Assembly: GCA_002419135.1 (NCBI GenBank)
Contig: DIFM01000046.1
Location: 1-15,538, forward strand
Origin: Dehalococcoidia bacterium UBA5748
GTDB lineage: Bacteria > Chloroflexota > Dehalococcoidia > Dehalococcoidales > UBA5627
Direction: 5' to 3'
Length of the DNA: 15,538 nucleotides
Below the pieces are notes generated by a model. It saw only the letters and a program-made list of their open reading frames with translations. It ran no database searches and had not been told where the DNA came from. Positions 6,422-13,845 of this stretch are shown piece by piece; within the stretch, counting starts at the first letter, position 1; every line of letters begins with the position of its first letter. The position numbers and the translations under genes were made by a program.

Positions 6422-6918
6422 ATGGCTGAAATGTATACACCGGTCAGTGTACCTAAAGCGATTGCCAAAATGCTTTATGCAGATGAGACGGTTATTGCTA
6501 AAATCCGCCAATCCCGTCTCAAGAAGCTGTTTACACCCGACAGTATATTTGTAACAAATCAACGCATAATCCTCTACATGCCGCGCTCGCTGGGCTTGCG
6601 CAAGACTACCGATACGAAGATATGTCCAATTTTAAGGCTGACAGGGGAATCCTGTTCAGCACCATCGTAATAACACAAAGGTTTATGAGCAACGACCTGG
6701 TTCTGAACGCATTACCAAAAGGTAAGGCCGACAAAATAGCCAGGCTTATTCACGAAGGCATCAGGTTTTACAGCAATAGTCCCAATCCCCAAACCGGATA
6801 TGCGCGTCCGCCGGTCGGACAGGCAGCGGCTGATCCGTTGCAAGTGCTCCAGTTGCGTTACGCCAGGGGTGAAATCAGCCAGCAGCAGTACGAGGAAATG
6901 AAAAGGACGCTGGAGTAA
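6422..6918 (+). pseudogene. PH-like domain protein with C-terminal SHOCT motif, frameshifted
   Basis: GGAGGTG precedes ATG at 6422. The first frame reads MAEMYTPVSVPKAIAKMLYA... IFVTNQRIILYMPRSLGLRK, a pattern of bacterial PH-like domains (TNQRIILY). At about 6604 it leaves the true path. The next frame gives DYRYEDMSNFKADRGILFST and continues to the stop at 6918. Adding one G (AAG GAC instead of AAGAC) restores RKDYRYEDMSNF, so a single-base loss explains the break. The C-terminus DPLQVLQLRYARGEISQQQY is a SHOCT motif (short C-terminal domain often found on membrane-associated or oligomerising proteins). The restored protein would have about 165 residues. A sequencing error is a real alternative to a pseudogene. 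Confidence 0.8.
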
Positions 6919-6931
6919 GGCAAAAAAATGT

Positions 6932-7729
6932 CTAACCCAGAAGAAACAGGCTGAAAGCCATAACAGCCATTCCTATAACTACCCCTATAATGACCAGATG
7001 CTCCCGCCCGTAGCGGTGCGCCATCGGCAGGATTTCATCCAGACTGATATAGACCATAATTCCGGCTACGAACGCCAGAGTCATCGAGAGGATATCCGGG
7101 GTAAGGAACGGCATCAGCACTAAAAAGCCCAAAAGTGCCCCCACGGGCTCGGCAAGTCCCGACAGAAATGAATAGCCGAATGCCTTTTTACGGCTGCCTG
7201 TAGAATAGAGAATGGGAACAGAGACGGCAATGCCTTCGGGTATGTTATGCAAAGCGACAGCGACGGCAATTAAAACACCCAAAGAAACATCGCCGGTAGC
7301 GGCTGCCGAAAACGTAATCAATCCTTCCGGGAAGTTGTGAATGGCAATACCGATAGCAATAAATATCCCTCCCCTTTTTATTGCCGACATCGACGGGGCT
7401 TTCTTCTTTTTATTTCCCAGCAAATCGAAGTTGTGGTCTTCGGCTGATTCTTCTTCGTAAGAATGAGGAACCAGTATGTCTATAAGAGCAAAGACTACAA
7501 TGCCGACAAAGAAAGCGATATTGGCTTTCAACAGACCTACGTCATCGATGGCAGTCCCCAGTAGTTCGGTAAACGAGATATAGACCATAACACCGGCAGA
7601 AATGCCCAACAAGAAGGAGAGATAGGAAGTATTGGGCTTGCGTATGAACAAAGCAATCAGGCTGCCTATACCGGTTGAAAGGCCGGCAAGGGTAGTAAGC
7701 AGCAGCGCGAACCCGATGTTGATATCCAT
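6932..7729 (-). CDS. zupT: ZIP-family zinc transporter, ZupT-like
   Basis: Inner membrane divalent metal importer (zinc, possibly iron or manganese) of 265 residues, normal for ZupT. Both signature metal-site helices are present: HNFPEG (131-136) in TM4 and HNIPEG (161-166) in TM5, each with the metal-binding His, Asn and Glu. An acidic, histidine-bearing cytoplasmic loop, PHSYEEESAEDHNFD (about 88-102), lies between TM3 and TM4, where ZIP proteins carry a variable metal-binding loop. It starts at ATG 7729; no clear ribosome binding site precedes it. It stands alone, convergent with the PH-like/SHOCT gene only 13 bp away. A TGATAATTTT stretch upstream resembles half of a Fur-type site but is too short to claim regulation. 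Family is firm, metal inferred. Confidence 0.92.
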   Translation of the reverse strand: MDINIGFALLLTTLAGLSTGIGSLIALFIRKPNTSYLSFLLGISAGVMVYISFTELLGTAIDDVGLLKANIAFFVGIVVFALIDILVPHSYEEESAEDHNFDLLGNKKKKAPSMSAIKRGGIFIAIGIAIHNFPEGLITFSAAATGDVSLGVLIAVAVALHNIPEGIAVSVPILYSTGSRKKAFGYSFLSGLAEPVGALLGFLVLMPFLTPDILSMTLAFVAGIMVYISLDEILPMAHRYGREHLVIIGVVIGMAVMAFSLFLLG

Positions 7730-7909
7730 AATAAAAGCAATGATAATTTTTTTATTTTAATATAGCAGATTTTTAAACTAGGGGTACAACAATTGCCCGA
7801 TATCAGCATTTTATTCCGCCAATAAGTTTTCCGGATGCCGGCAAATGCTCTCTACCGCTTATAAAGACAGTGTACCGGATAGCTGAAATTACACATTTCA
7901 AAATACATA

Positions 7910-7938
7910 TTGACATATCCTTAAATAAACGATATTTT
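7910..7938 (+). promoter_or_regulatory. Candidate promoter of the small membrane protein - ybjQ unit
   Basis: TTGACA (7910-7915) is followed by exactly 17 bp and TATTTT (7933-7938, 4 of 6 consensus). It lies about 75 bases upstream of the start codon at 8015, in a 285-bp region (7730-8014) where I see no gene. The rest of that region shows nothing recognisable. Confidence 0.5.
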
Positions 7939-8014
7939 ATGATAGTACAATTACTTTTCAACAAAGATTTAGCCTTGAAGAAATGTAAAAGAACTTTTCG
8001 AAGGGGGCTCAAAA

Positions 8015-8227
8015 ATGACGAATGCCGTTCTTGTAACAATCGGGCTGGCAATTCTGGTACTGGTCGGCTGGATGGCAAAGGCTTTCTTTTTGGCAGTGGA
8101 AATACCGATACTTTTACGCATACTTGTCGGCGTCGTAATAGTCGGAGGCGTTATACTGCTGGGCATCGTTATAAAAGATAAGCTGAAACAGGATAAAAAA
8201 GATGATTTTAAAGGAGTCGACAGATGA
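8015..8227 (+). CDS. Small two-helix membrane protein
   Basis: A 70-residue protein with AAGGGGG (8000-8006) before its ATG. Two hydrophobic segments are visible, about residues 4-28 (AVLVTIGLAILVLVGWMAKA) and 34-52 (LLRILVGVVIVGGVILLGI), followed by a highly charged lysine- and aspartate-rich tail (KDKLKQDKKDDFKGVDR) that is probably cytoplasmic. It overlaps the next gene by four bases (ATGA), so the two are translationally coupled. I do not recognise a named family; a small partner or anchor for the YbjQ-family protein is a reasonable guess from the coupling, not from sequence. Confidence 0.75.
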   Translation: MTNAVLVTIGLAILVLVGWMAKAFFLAVEIPILLRILVGVVIVGGVILLGIVIKDKLKQDKKDDFKGVDR

Positions 8228-8538
8228 TTATAGTTACGGCTAATGAAGTTGCGGGAAGAAATATTTCGCGCTCAATAGGACTGGTTAAAGGCAGCACCAT
8301 CAGGGCAAGACATCTTGGCAAAGATATTCTGGCAGCGTTCCGCGGAATGGTCGGCGGAGAAATAACGGAATATACCAAGATGATGGCTGAAGCCAGAGAG
8401 CAGGCTTTGCAGAGAATGGTGGAGGATGCTCAGGAAAAGGGAGCCAACGCCGTAATCTGTATGCGCTTCGATACGGCTATGGTAATGCAAAACGCCGCTG
8501 AGATTATCGCCTACGGAACGGGCGTGGTTTTAGAATAA
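8224..8538 (+). CDS. YbjQ/UPF0145 family protein
   Basis: The 104-residue protein shows the family pattern along its whole length: an N-terminal strand (MIIVTANEVAGRNISRSIGLVKG), the segment AFRGMVGGEITEYTKMM, a helix rich in Arg and Glu (AREQALQRMVEDAQEKGAN), and the end IAYGTGVVLE. Members form small pentameric rings in known structures; the cellular role is not established. The ribosome binding site AAAGGAG sits at the end of the upstream gene and the ATG overlaps its stop codon. It is the last gene of a two-gene unit closed by the terminator at 8564-8609. Confidence 0.9.
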   Translation: MIIVTANEVAGRNISRSIGLVKGSTIRARHLGKDILAAFRGMVGGEITEYTKMMAEAREQALQRMVEDAQEKGANAVICMRFDTAMVMQNAAEIIAYGTGVVLE

Positions 8539-8563
8539 AAACGTAAACTGTTGCTGATTAACG

Positions 8564-8609
8564 AATACGGACAAAGGAAGTCATTCCCTCGTCCGTATTT
8601 ATTATTTTA
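8564..8609 (+). terminator. Intrinsic terminator after the YbjQ-family gene
   Basis: AATACGGAC (8564-8572) pairs with GTCCGTATT (8591-8599), with an inner GGAA/TTCC extension, followed by TATTATTTT. The stem is perfect and the T-rich tail is on the plus strand side. On the minus strand, where the ABC operon ends at 8628, there is no T-run, so termination there is less likely. Confidence 0.8.
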
Positions 8610-8627
8610 GTCACAAAAGGAAGTTGA

Positions 8628-9398
8628 TTAAACCAGCATCCTCTTAAATCCCAGGCTTGCCAAAAATAAAAGAACTGCCGCGGAAGCAACAAGTATCAGC
8701 ACATCCAACCCCAGCCCCGACAAATCCCCGGTGACCAAAAGCGACCGCAGCGCATCCACCACATAACTCAAAGGGTTGGCAACGGCAATCACCTGCAGCC
8801 AATCGGGCATAATCGATACCGGATAGATGGCGCTCGAGGCGAAAAAGAGCGGCATTGTGATGGCCTGCCCCACCCCCATCATCCTCTCCCGGGTGCGAAA
8901 TATTGATGCTAATGCCATACTCATACTGGAAAAACATATTCCGCACAGGATTATTATAACTAACATTCCGAGTATACTGAGCGGTGTCAGTATTAAATCT
9001 ATGCCTATAACAAGCGCAATCAGCAGTATTCCAAGTGCCTGCAATATTCCCCTCAACCCCCCTGCCAGCGATTTTCCAAGTACAATCGAAGAACGCGGCG
9101 CCGGTGTAGACATCAGTTTATTCAAAAGACCGAGGTCACGTTCCCAGACGACGTTTATGCCGTAGAAAATAGCAACGAAGATGACCGATTGCGCCAGTAT
9201 GCCGGGAGTTAAAAACTGCAGATAGGTATAATCACCGGTGGGAATAACCCTGATGGCGCTGAAGGTAACGCCGAATACGGTCAGCCAGAGAATCGGCTGA
9301 ATTAAACGCATCCAAATTTGCGACTGGTCATGGCGGATTTTTCTGAGCTCCAGCTCGGTTATTGCCAGCATGCTTGTAATAAAACGTTTTAACTTCAT
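8628..9398 (-). CDS. ABC-2 type transporter permease (DrrB-like)
   Basis: Membrane subunit of a predicted drug or lipid exporter, 256 residues. The start is ATG at 9398: AGGAGG is 8 bases upstream and the ATGA overlap with the end of the ATPase gene is typical; a longer in-frame start at 9446 is inside the ATPase gene and unsupported. The N-terminus is cytoplasmic (MKLKRFITSM... ELELRKIRHDQ), and about six hydrophobic segments follow. The middle segment VWERDLGLLNKLMSTPAPRSSIVLGKSLAGG is the characteristic ABC-2 loop, and PLSYVVDALRSLLVTGD near the C-terminus is characteristic of the DrrB/NodJ group. It works with the ATPase encoded immediately upstream. Substrate unknown; resistance efflux is inferred from the MarR gene in the operon. 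Confidence 0.88.
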   Translation of the reverse strand: MKLKRFITSMLAITELELRKIRHDQSQIWMRLIQPILWLTVFGVTFSAIRVIPTGDYTYLQFLTPGILAQSVIFVAIFYGINVVWERDLGLLNKLMSTPAPRSSIVLGKSLAGGLRGILQALGILLIALVIGIDLILTPLSILGMLVIIILCGICFSSMSMALASIFRTRERMMGVGQAITMPLFFASSAIYPVSIMPDWLQVIAVANPLSYVVDALRSLLVTGDLSGLGLDVLILVASAAVLLFLASLGFKRMLV

Positions 9399-10396
9399 TT
9401 CGCCATCCTCCTGTAGGTCATCCTGGTCTTTTTTGCCTGAGCCCAACCCGCCCCATCGTCTATGCGCGAGCCGGTATACTTCAAAAAGACATCATCCAGT
9501 GTCGGTTTTTTAAGGAAGACCGAATCCAGTTCTACCCCTTTTCCTTTGAACGCTTCTACGATACGGGGAATAGCTTTTTCGCCGTTTTTAACCAGCAGGT
9601 CGGCTGTACCGTTCGAGGGTTCGCCTATGGTTTGATAACCCAACTGCTCGATGACCTCTGAAAGCGATGCATTTTTTGCGCTAACCGTAACTACATCACC
9701 GCCGACAGTAGCTTTTAAGTCGTTAGGAGTACCGATTACCACCAGTTTCCCTCTATCCATAATGCCGATTCTGTCACACAGCGTGTCCGCTTCCACCATA
9801 TCGTGAGTAGTCAGAAAAATAGTGGACCCGAGTTCCCGGCGCAGTTTTCTAACCATCTCCCACATGGCATTTCTGGCATTGGGATCCAGACCTATGCTGG
9901 GTTCATCGAGGAAGAGGATTTTCGGCCTGTTGATTAAGGACTGCGCCAACTCCAGACGACGCATCATACCGCCCGAATAGGTTTTAACCATATCCTTTGC
10001 GCGGTCTGCCAGACCGATATATTCTAATATCTCATTTATACGTTTCTTCCGATTTGCTGGCGGCAAGCCGTATAACTTGGAGTAAATCAGCATATTTTCA
10101 TAGGCGGTTATTTCTCCATCAACGGATATACCCTGCGGCACATATCCCGATATCTGCCTGATTTTATCGGATTGTTGCAACGTATCCATACCGAAAATGC
10201 GGGCGCTGCCGGAAGTCGGTTTTATCAGGGTAAGAAGGATACGAATGGTGGTAGTCTTACCTGCTCCGTTGGGACCCAGCAGCCCGAACACCTCGCCTTC
10301 CGGGACATCAAATGAGATTCCGTCCACCGCTTTGATTTTGCGATAGCTCTTCTCAAGGTTTTCTACCTTAACCGCATTATCAATCATTTCCGTCAT
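9395..10396 (-). CDS. ABC transporter ATP-binding protein (DrrA-like)
   Basis: The 333-residue ATPase of the exporter. I chose ATG 10396 (AAAGGA five bases upstream); GTG 10399 and ATG 10387 are close alternatives. Motifs: Walker A GPNGAGKT (41-48), Q88, signature YSGGM (140-144), Walker B ILFLDE (D164, E165), switch H198 in TTHD. Beyond about residue 225 there is the C-terminal extension of DrrA-type ATPases, ending in the LDDVFLKYTG motif that members of this family carry after the ATPase domain. It overlaps the marR gene by 17 bases and the permease gene by 4, so the three proteins are translationally coupled. Known DrrAB pairs export anthracyclines, but many relatives have other or unknown substrates. 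Confidence 0.92.
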   Translation of the reverse strand: MTEMIDNAVKVENLEKSYRKIKAVDGISFDVPEGEVFGLLGPNGAGKTTTIRILLTLIKPTSGSARIFGMDTLQQSDKIRQISGYVPQGISVDGEITAYENMLIYSKLYGLPPANRKKRINEILEYIGLADRAKDMVKTYSGGMMRRLELAQSLINRPKILFLDEPSIGLDPNARNAMWEMVRKLRRELGSTIFLTTHDMVEADTLCDRIGIMDRGKLVVIGTPNDLKATVGGDVVTVSAKNASLSEVIEQLGYQTIGEPSNGTADLLVKNGEKAIPRIVEAFKGKGVELDSVFLKKPTLDDVFLKYTGSRIDDGAGWAQAKKTRMTYRRMAK

Positions 10397-10835
10397 CACT
10401 TTCCTTTAATTTATTCACAGCACCTGCCAGAATGTCGAAGGATTGAGAGACGATAGAAAGTTCATTATCGGACAGGCATTCCAACAGTTCGCGCATCTTC
10501 CCGGACCTGCCTTCCCTCAAATTCGACAACGTTGATTCACCTATTTCCGTAACACCGAGCCATATTACACGCCGGTCGGCGCTATCCGGATTGCGAGTAA
10601 CAAACCCCTGCGCAACCAGCCTGTCTACAATACCGGTAACGTTTGCCGGGGTAACATTAATGCCGGCTGCCAGTCCGCTCAAGTTTGTTTTACCATGCTG
10701 CGAAATATAAGATAGGCATTTCATCTGAGGAATGGTCAAGTTCAGGTTAATCCATGACTCAACGCTGCCTTCCCTGATAAAACGGTTCATATGACGACGG
10801 GATTTTATAACCTTTTCAATCAATTCTTCTTTCAT
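10380..10835 (-). CDS. MarR family transcriptional regulator
   Basis: A 151-residue winged-helix regulator and first gene of the exporter operon. It starts at ATG 10835 with AAGGA seven bases upstream. The DNA-binding part shows the usual order: helix with LTIPQMKCLSYISQHG (about 34-49), recognition helix region VTPANVTGIVDRLVAQGFV (61-79) and the wing with the MarR signature RNPDSADRRVIWLGVTEIG (80-98), in which D86RR is the conserved DxR-type element. The flanking N- and C-terminal helices form the dimer interface. MarR proteins commonly repress their own operon and release DNA on binding a small ligand. The twin palindromes in the promoter just upstream are its probable operators. Confidence 0.92.
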   Translation of the reverse strand: MKEELIEKVIKSRRHMNRFIREGSVESWINLNLTIPQMKCLSYISQHGKTNLSGLAAGINVTPANVTGIVDRLVAQGFVTRNPDSADRRVIWLGVTEIGESTLSNLREGRSGKMRELLECLSDNELSIVSQSFDILAGAVNKLKESDDGND

Positions 10836-10848
10836 TGCAACATCCTTA

Positions 10849-10896
10849 TACTTTAAGTAACCTTTATATTATATACTACTTTAAGTATTTTATCAA
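10849..10896 (-). promoter_or_regulatory. Promoter of the marR-ABC operon with two operator palindromes
   Basis: On the minus strand TTGATA (complement of 10891-10896) is 17 bp from a perfect TATAAT (complement of 10868-10873). The plus-strand sequence TACTTTAAGTA occurs twice, at 10877-10887 inside the spacer and at 10849-10859 just downstream of the predicted start of transcription (about 10861). Each copy is a palindrome (TACTT-T-AAGTA), and their centres are 28 bp apart. Bound repressor would block RNA polymerase at both places. The sequences are direct observations; binding by the MarR protein is inferred. Confidence 0.8.
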
Positions 10897-10970
10897 AAAT
10901 TACTATAATATTACGACTTAACATTAGAATTATATTGAAATGACATCCGAATTGGGGTGATATGGATTAG

Positions 10971-11795
10971 TTACCCGGTAATCAGGGGCTTAAGTTGCTG
11001 TTCGCAGGCTAAAGCAGCCAGTTCGCCCTGATGAATTAGCTCATCCGCACGATGAAAGTCTCCGCGCCCGATGTGGTTAACCTGAGGACTTATAACAATA
11101 TCGGCGTGGTCCATGCAGACAAGCAGTCTCTGGCTGGCGATAATATTTACCGTTTGAAAGGCAATACTCATAATATTGGGGTTTTTTCGTTTGTCTTTCT
11201 TAATATCATTAGCCATGGAATTATCATTTTCAAGCGGCGAAACGTTAACCGCAATTACAATATCCGCCCCCATTTTTTTTAACAGGTCTGCCGGTACGGG
11301 ATTTACCAACGCCCCGTCAACCAGATACCTGCCCTCAATTTTAATCGGAGCAAGTATTACCGGTACGGTACAACTGGCTCTTACTCCTTCCCTTACCAGT
11401 CCGCGGTCGATAACAACTTCGAGCCCGCTTTCAATATCGGTGGCAGAACAGGCAAAGGGGATTTTCAAATCCTCAAATCGCATATCACCGAAAATAGACT
11501 TTAACGCGTTATTTATTTTTTTCCCGCTTATAAGACCGGTTCTGGATAATGTCGGCTCTGTCAGAAATGACAGCCTTTTGGAGCCGAGGTCTTTAGCCAT
11601 TTCCTTCATGGCTTCTATATCTTCTCCTTTGGCATATACCCCCGCCACCATAGACCCCATACTGGTACCGGAAATCATATCGATATGAATCCCCATCCCA
11701 AGCAAAACTTCCAACACCCCTATATGAGCCAATCCTCTGGCGGTCCCGCTCCCCAGAGCCAGGCCTATCTTCTTACCGGACGTCTTTTCCTGCAT
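10971..11795 (-). CDS. Patatin-like phospholipase/esterase (RssA/NTE type)
   Basis: Serine acyl hydrolase of 274 residues, probably acting on phospholipid or lysophospholipid esters in the cytoplasm. The oxyanion-hole motif GSGTARG (15-21) follows the start, the nucleophile elbow is GTSMG (43-47, Ser45), and the catalytic Asp is D160 in DGALVNPVP, where most relatives have DGG. This gives the complete Ser-Asp dyad. The start ATG at 11795 has AGAGGA eight bases upstream. There is no signal peptide or transmembrane segment. It lies 75 bases after the MATE gene, separated from it by a hairpin at 11854-11869, so it may be partly co-transcribed. The natural substrate is unknown. Confidence 0.9.
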   Translation of the reverse strand: MQEKTSGKKIGLALGSGTARGLAHIGVLEVLLGMGIHIDMISGTSMGSMVAGVYAKGEDIEAMKEMAKDLGSKRLSFLTEPTLSRTGLISGKKINNALKSIFGDMRFEDLKIPFACSATDIESGLEVVIDRGLVREGVRASCTVPVILAPIKIEGRYLVDGALVNPVPADLLKKMGADIVIAVNVSPLENDNSMANDIKKDKRKNPNIMSIAFQTVNIIASQRLLVCMDHADIVISPQVNHIGRGDFHRADELIHQGELAALACEQQLKPLITG

Positions 11796-11853
11796 TTATA
11801 TATCCTCTGCCAATATTATATAAGTCCTATACTTTTATCTTATCATATAATGT

Positions 11854-11869
11854 CAAGCCGAACGGCTTG
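11854..11869 (-). terminator. Hairpin directly after the MATE gene
   Basis: CAAGCC and GGCTTG pair across a four-base loop directly downstream of the MATE stop codon at 11871. No T-run follows on the minus strand (ACATTATAT), so it is at best a weak terminator or an mRNA-end stabiliser. Confidence 0.45.
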
Positions 11870-11870
11870 T

Positions 11871-13244
11871 CTAATCGGCATATTGTCCTATAGGTGGCTG
11901 TTTTTCTCTTAGCTTTACCAGTTGTCGTATCTGCGGAATAAACAGGCTTAAAACCAGTGCGAATGTCAGCCCGTCGGTAATCGGGAATGCCAGCCAGACA
12001 CCGTCCAGCTGCCAGTAATTCGGCAATATCAATACAGCCGGCAGCAGAAAAAGCACTGTCCTTGAAACAGATGACAGAAACGCTTGAACAGGTTTTCCGA
12101 GAGCCTGAAACATTGTGGAACCGACCATCATAAACCCGATTATTGGCATGGTAATAAAAATGCGCCTTGCTCCGTATACTGTCAATGCAATAAGCTCGGG
12201 GTCACTGCTAAAAATGCGCACAAACAGCTCCGGGAACGAATAAAGAACTATAAAAGCCGCTATGCATAAAACGGTAGCCGCCGTAACGGCTATCTTGATA
12301 GCTTTCAAACCCCTGTCGTAGCGTTTAGCTCCGTAATTGAACCCCAGAATCGGCTGCAAACCCTGCCCGATTACCATACCGGGCATCAAGGCAAACATCA
12401 TAATCCTGTTAATAATACCGTAAGCGGAAACAGCCAAATCTCCTCCGTATTGATTGAGAACGCGATTAATGATAATGGCGCAGATACTGGTTGCCATCAT
12501 CATAACAAAAGAAGAGATGCCGATAGCAAAAATCGAGCCCAGTATTTTCCAGTTGATTAAAAGATTTTTTAAATAAATTTTAAGAAAACTCTTGCCCGAC
12601 ACATAGTAGTAAACACAATAGATAACAGAGATAAATTGAGCAATGATAGTAGCCCAGGCGGCGCCGGCAACACCCATCCCCAGCGGGATAATAAATATTG
12701 CATCCAGCACAATATTAAGCACAGCGCCTATAATCATGCTCACCATCGGCACGCGCACATTCCCCTCTGCCCTGATAAGAAAATTGAAAGACATAGCGAA
12801 TGTCTGGAAGAACATTCCGATAAGTATAATGCGCAGATAATCGGAGGCATAGGGTAAAACCGAATCCGAAGCACCGATTAATCTCAGCCAGAAATCCGTG
12901 TTGGATAAGCCGAATATCATCAACACGGCAGAAAAAACAATTGTGGGAGTAATGGCATTGCCCAGAATCTGCTCCGCCCTTGTTTTATCCCCATTACCGA
13001 TTGACATTGATATCAGAGCGGCTCCGCCCATACCCGTCAAATGGCCGACACCCATCGAAAGCATCTGTATCGGGAAAACGATTGAAAGAGCGGCAATGCC
13101 CAGTTTACCGACATATTGACCAACGAAGATGGTATCGACAACGTTATATAAAGAAATTACGGCCATTCCGATAAACGCCGGAATAGTTAATTTCGATAAC
13201 AGTTTACCGATGTTATCGGTATCAAAAACGGTATGTTTACTCAT
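11871..13244 (-). CDS. MATE family efflux transporter (MepA/NorM-like)
   Basis: Cation-coupled multidrug exporter of the inner membrane, 457 residues, full length for the family, with about twelve helices. The N-terminal half begins IGKLLSKLTIPAFIGMAVISLYNVVDTIFVGQYVG, the usual first two helices with the Asp in VDTIFVG. The pseudo-symmetric second half has NQYGGDLAVSAYGIINRIMMF and GLQPILGFNYGAKRYDRGLKA, with the GFNYGA motif after helix 8 that marks MepA/DinF-like MATE proteins. Start at ATG 13244; only a distant GGGAG is seen before it and no convincing promoter was found. Substrate cannot be told from sequence. Confidence 0.93.
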   Translation of the reverse strand: MSKHTVFDTDNIGKLLSKLTIPAFIGMAVISLYNVVDTIFVGQYVGKLGIAALSIVFPIQMLSMGVGHLTGMGGAALISMSIGNGDKTRAEQILGNAITPTIVFSAVLMIFGLSNTDFWLRLIGASDSVLPYASDYLRIILIGMFFQTFAMSFNFLIRAEGNVRVPMVSMIIGAVLNIVLDAIFIIPLGMGVAGAAWATIIAQFISVIYCVYYYVSGKSFLKIYLKNLLINWKILGSIFAIGISSFVMMMATSICAIIINRVLNQYGGDLAVSAYGIINRIMMFALMPGMVIGQGLQPILGFNYGAKRYDRGLKAIKIAVTAATVLCIAAFIVLYSFPELFVRIFSSDPELIALTVYGARRIFITMPIIGFMMVGSTMFQALGKPVQAFLSSVSRTVLFLLPAVLILPNYWQLDGVWLAFPITDGLTFALVLSLFIPQIRQLVKLREKQPPIGQYAD

Positions 13245-13494
13245 ATACGGTGTTGATTACTCCCAAATCCAAAAGAATATCGCTGCAGGGGTAAAATGAC
13301 TATTGGTTCGAGGTTTCTCAAAAAGACCACTTATTTCTGAACCGAAATCCCGGCTTTATCTTTTAATGGGTAAACCGTTAAAAAAGATAATGATTTTCCA
13401 CTTCAAGCCCAATTTATAAAACAAGCCGAAATATCCGGCTTTTGGCTAAAGGCTTATATTATATACCGATATAAAATTTAATGACAATTCCCGT
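13245..13494. other. Intergenic region with two hairpins
   Basis: This 250-bp region separates the MATE gene from the crcB operon. It holds a long AT-rich hairpin at 13357-13390 (TTATCTTTTAA paired with TTAAAAAGATAA, one bulged A, inner TGG/CCG) and the crcB operon terminator at 13414-13441. No coding region or RNA gene was recognised. Confidence 0.6.
13414..13441 (-). terminator. Intrinsic terminator of the crcB-DUF190 operon
   Basis: On the minus strand AAGCCG (complement of 13436-13441) pairs with CGGCTT (complement of 13423-13428) across a seven-base loop, followed by GTTTTAT. The tail is short, so efficiency is uncertain, but the position about 55 bases after the DUF190 stop fits. Confidence 0.6.
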
Positions 13495-13845
13495 TTAGAT
13501 GCCTGAACAATCCTTCGTCCCGTAATGCAAAACCCTTACTTTCTCCATCGTAATCAACCCGTCGCCGATGATGGATTCGATATGAGGCAGCGCCCTCTCG
13601 ATATTTTCCTGAGTGTCCACGACCTCAACAATAACCGGCAGGTCATGGCTCAGTTGCAATATATTAGCGGTATGAATGATGCTCCTGGCTCCATAACCGA
13701 GTATGCCGCGTAAAACGGTCGCCCCGCTGATTTGCTCCTGCCTCAGTTTTTCCACCAGCGCCTGGTAGAGCGGTCTACCTTCGACTTTATCCGATTCCCC
13801 TATAAAAATGCGTAATAGTATCTGTTCCCCTTCAAGCTTTCTCAT
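13495..13845 (-). CDS. DUF190 family protein, fluoride-operon partner
   Basis: A 116-residue cytoplasmic protein with the DUF190 pattern: MRKLEGEQILLRIFIGESDK at the start, the central ISGATVLRGILGYGARSIIHT (about 40-60), then LPVIVEVVDTQENIERALPHI and GLITMEKVRVLHYG. The family has a PII-like ferredoxin fold and is often encoded beside crcB; its biochemical role is not established as far as I know. The start ATG at 13845 overlaps the crcB stop by one base (TAATG), and its ribosome binding site GGGAGGTG lies inside crcB, so the two are translationally coupled and share the fluoride riboswitch. A regulatory role on the fluoride channel is a plausible inference. Confidence 0.9.
   Translation of the reverse strand: MRKLEGEQILLRIFIGESDKVEGRPLYQALVEKLRQEQISGATVLRGILGYGARSIIHTANILQLSHDLPVIVEVVDTQENIERALPHIESIIGDGLITMEKVRVLHYGTKDCSGI

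Noticed and set aside
7730..7750. Fur- or Zur-type site before the zinc transporter
   Set aside because: Only a half-site-like TGATAATTTT is present, with no inverted partner.
7803..8078. Minus-strand open frame in the gap before 8015
   Set aside because: No ribosome binding site, low-complexity composition, and it overlaps the supported gene at 8015 on the other strand.
11052..11688. Plus-strand open frames within the patatin-like gene
   Set aside because: They are antisense to a gene with complete catalytic motifs and have no independent support.
13303..13345. tRNA-like GGTTCGA and a GGTTC/GAACC pairing
   Set aside because: No cloverleaf, anticodon arm or acceptor stem can be built around it.
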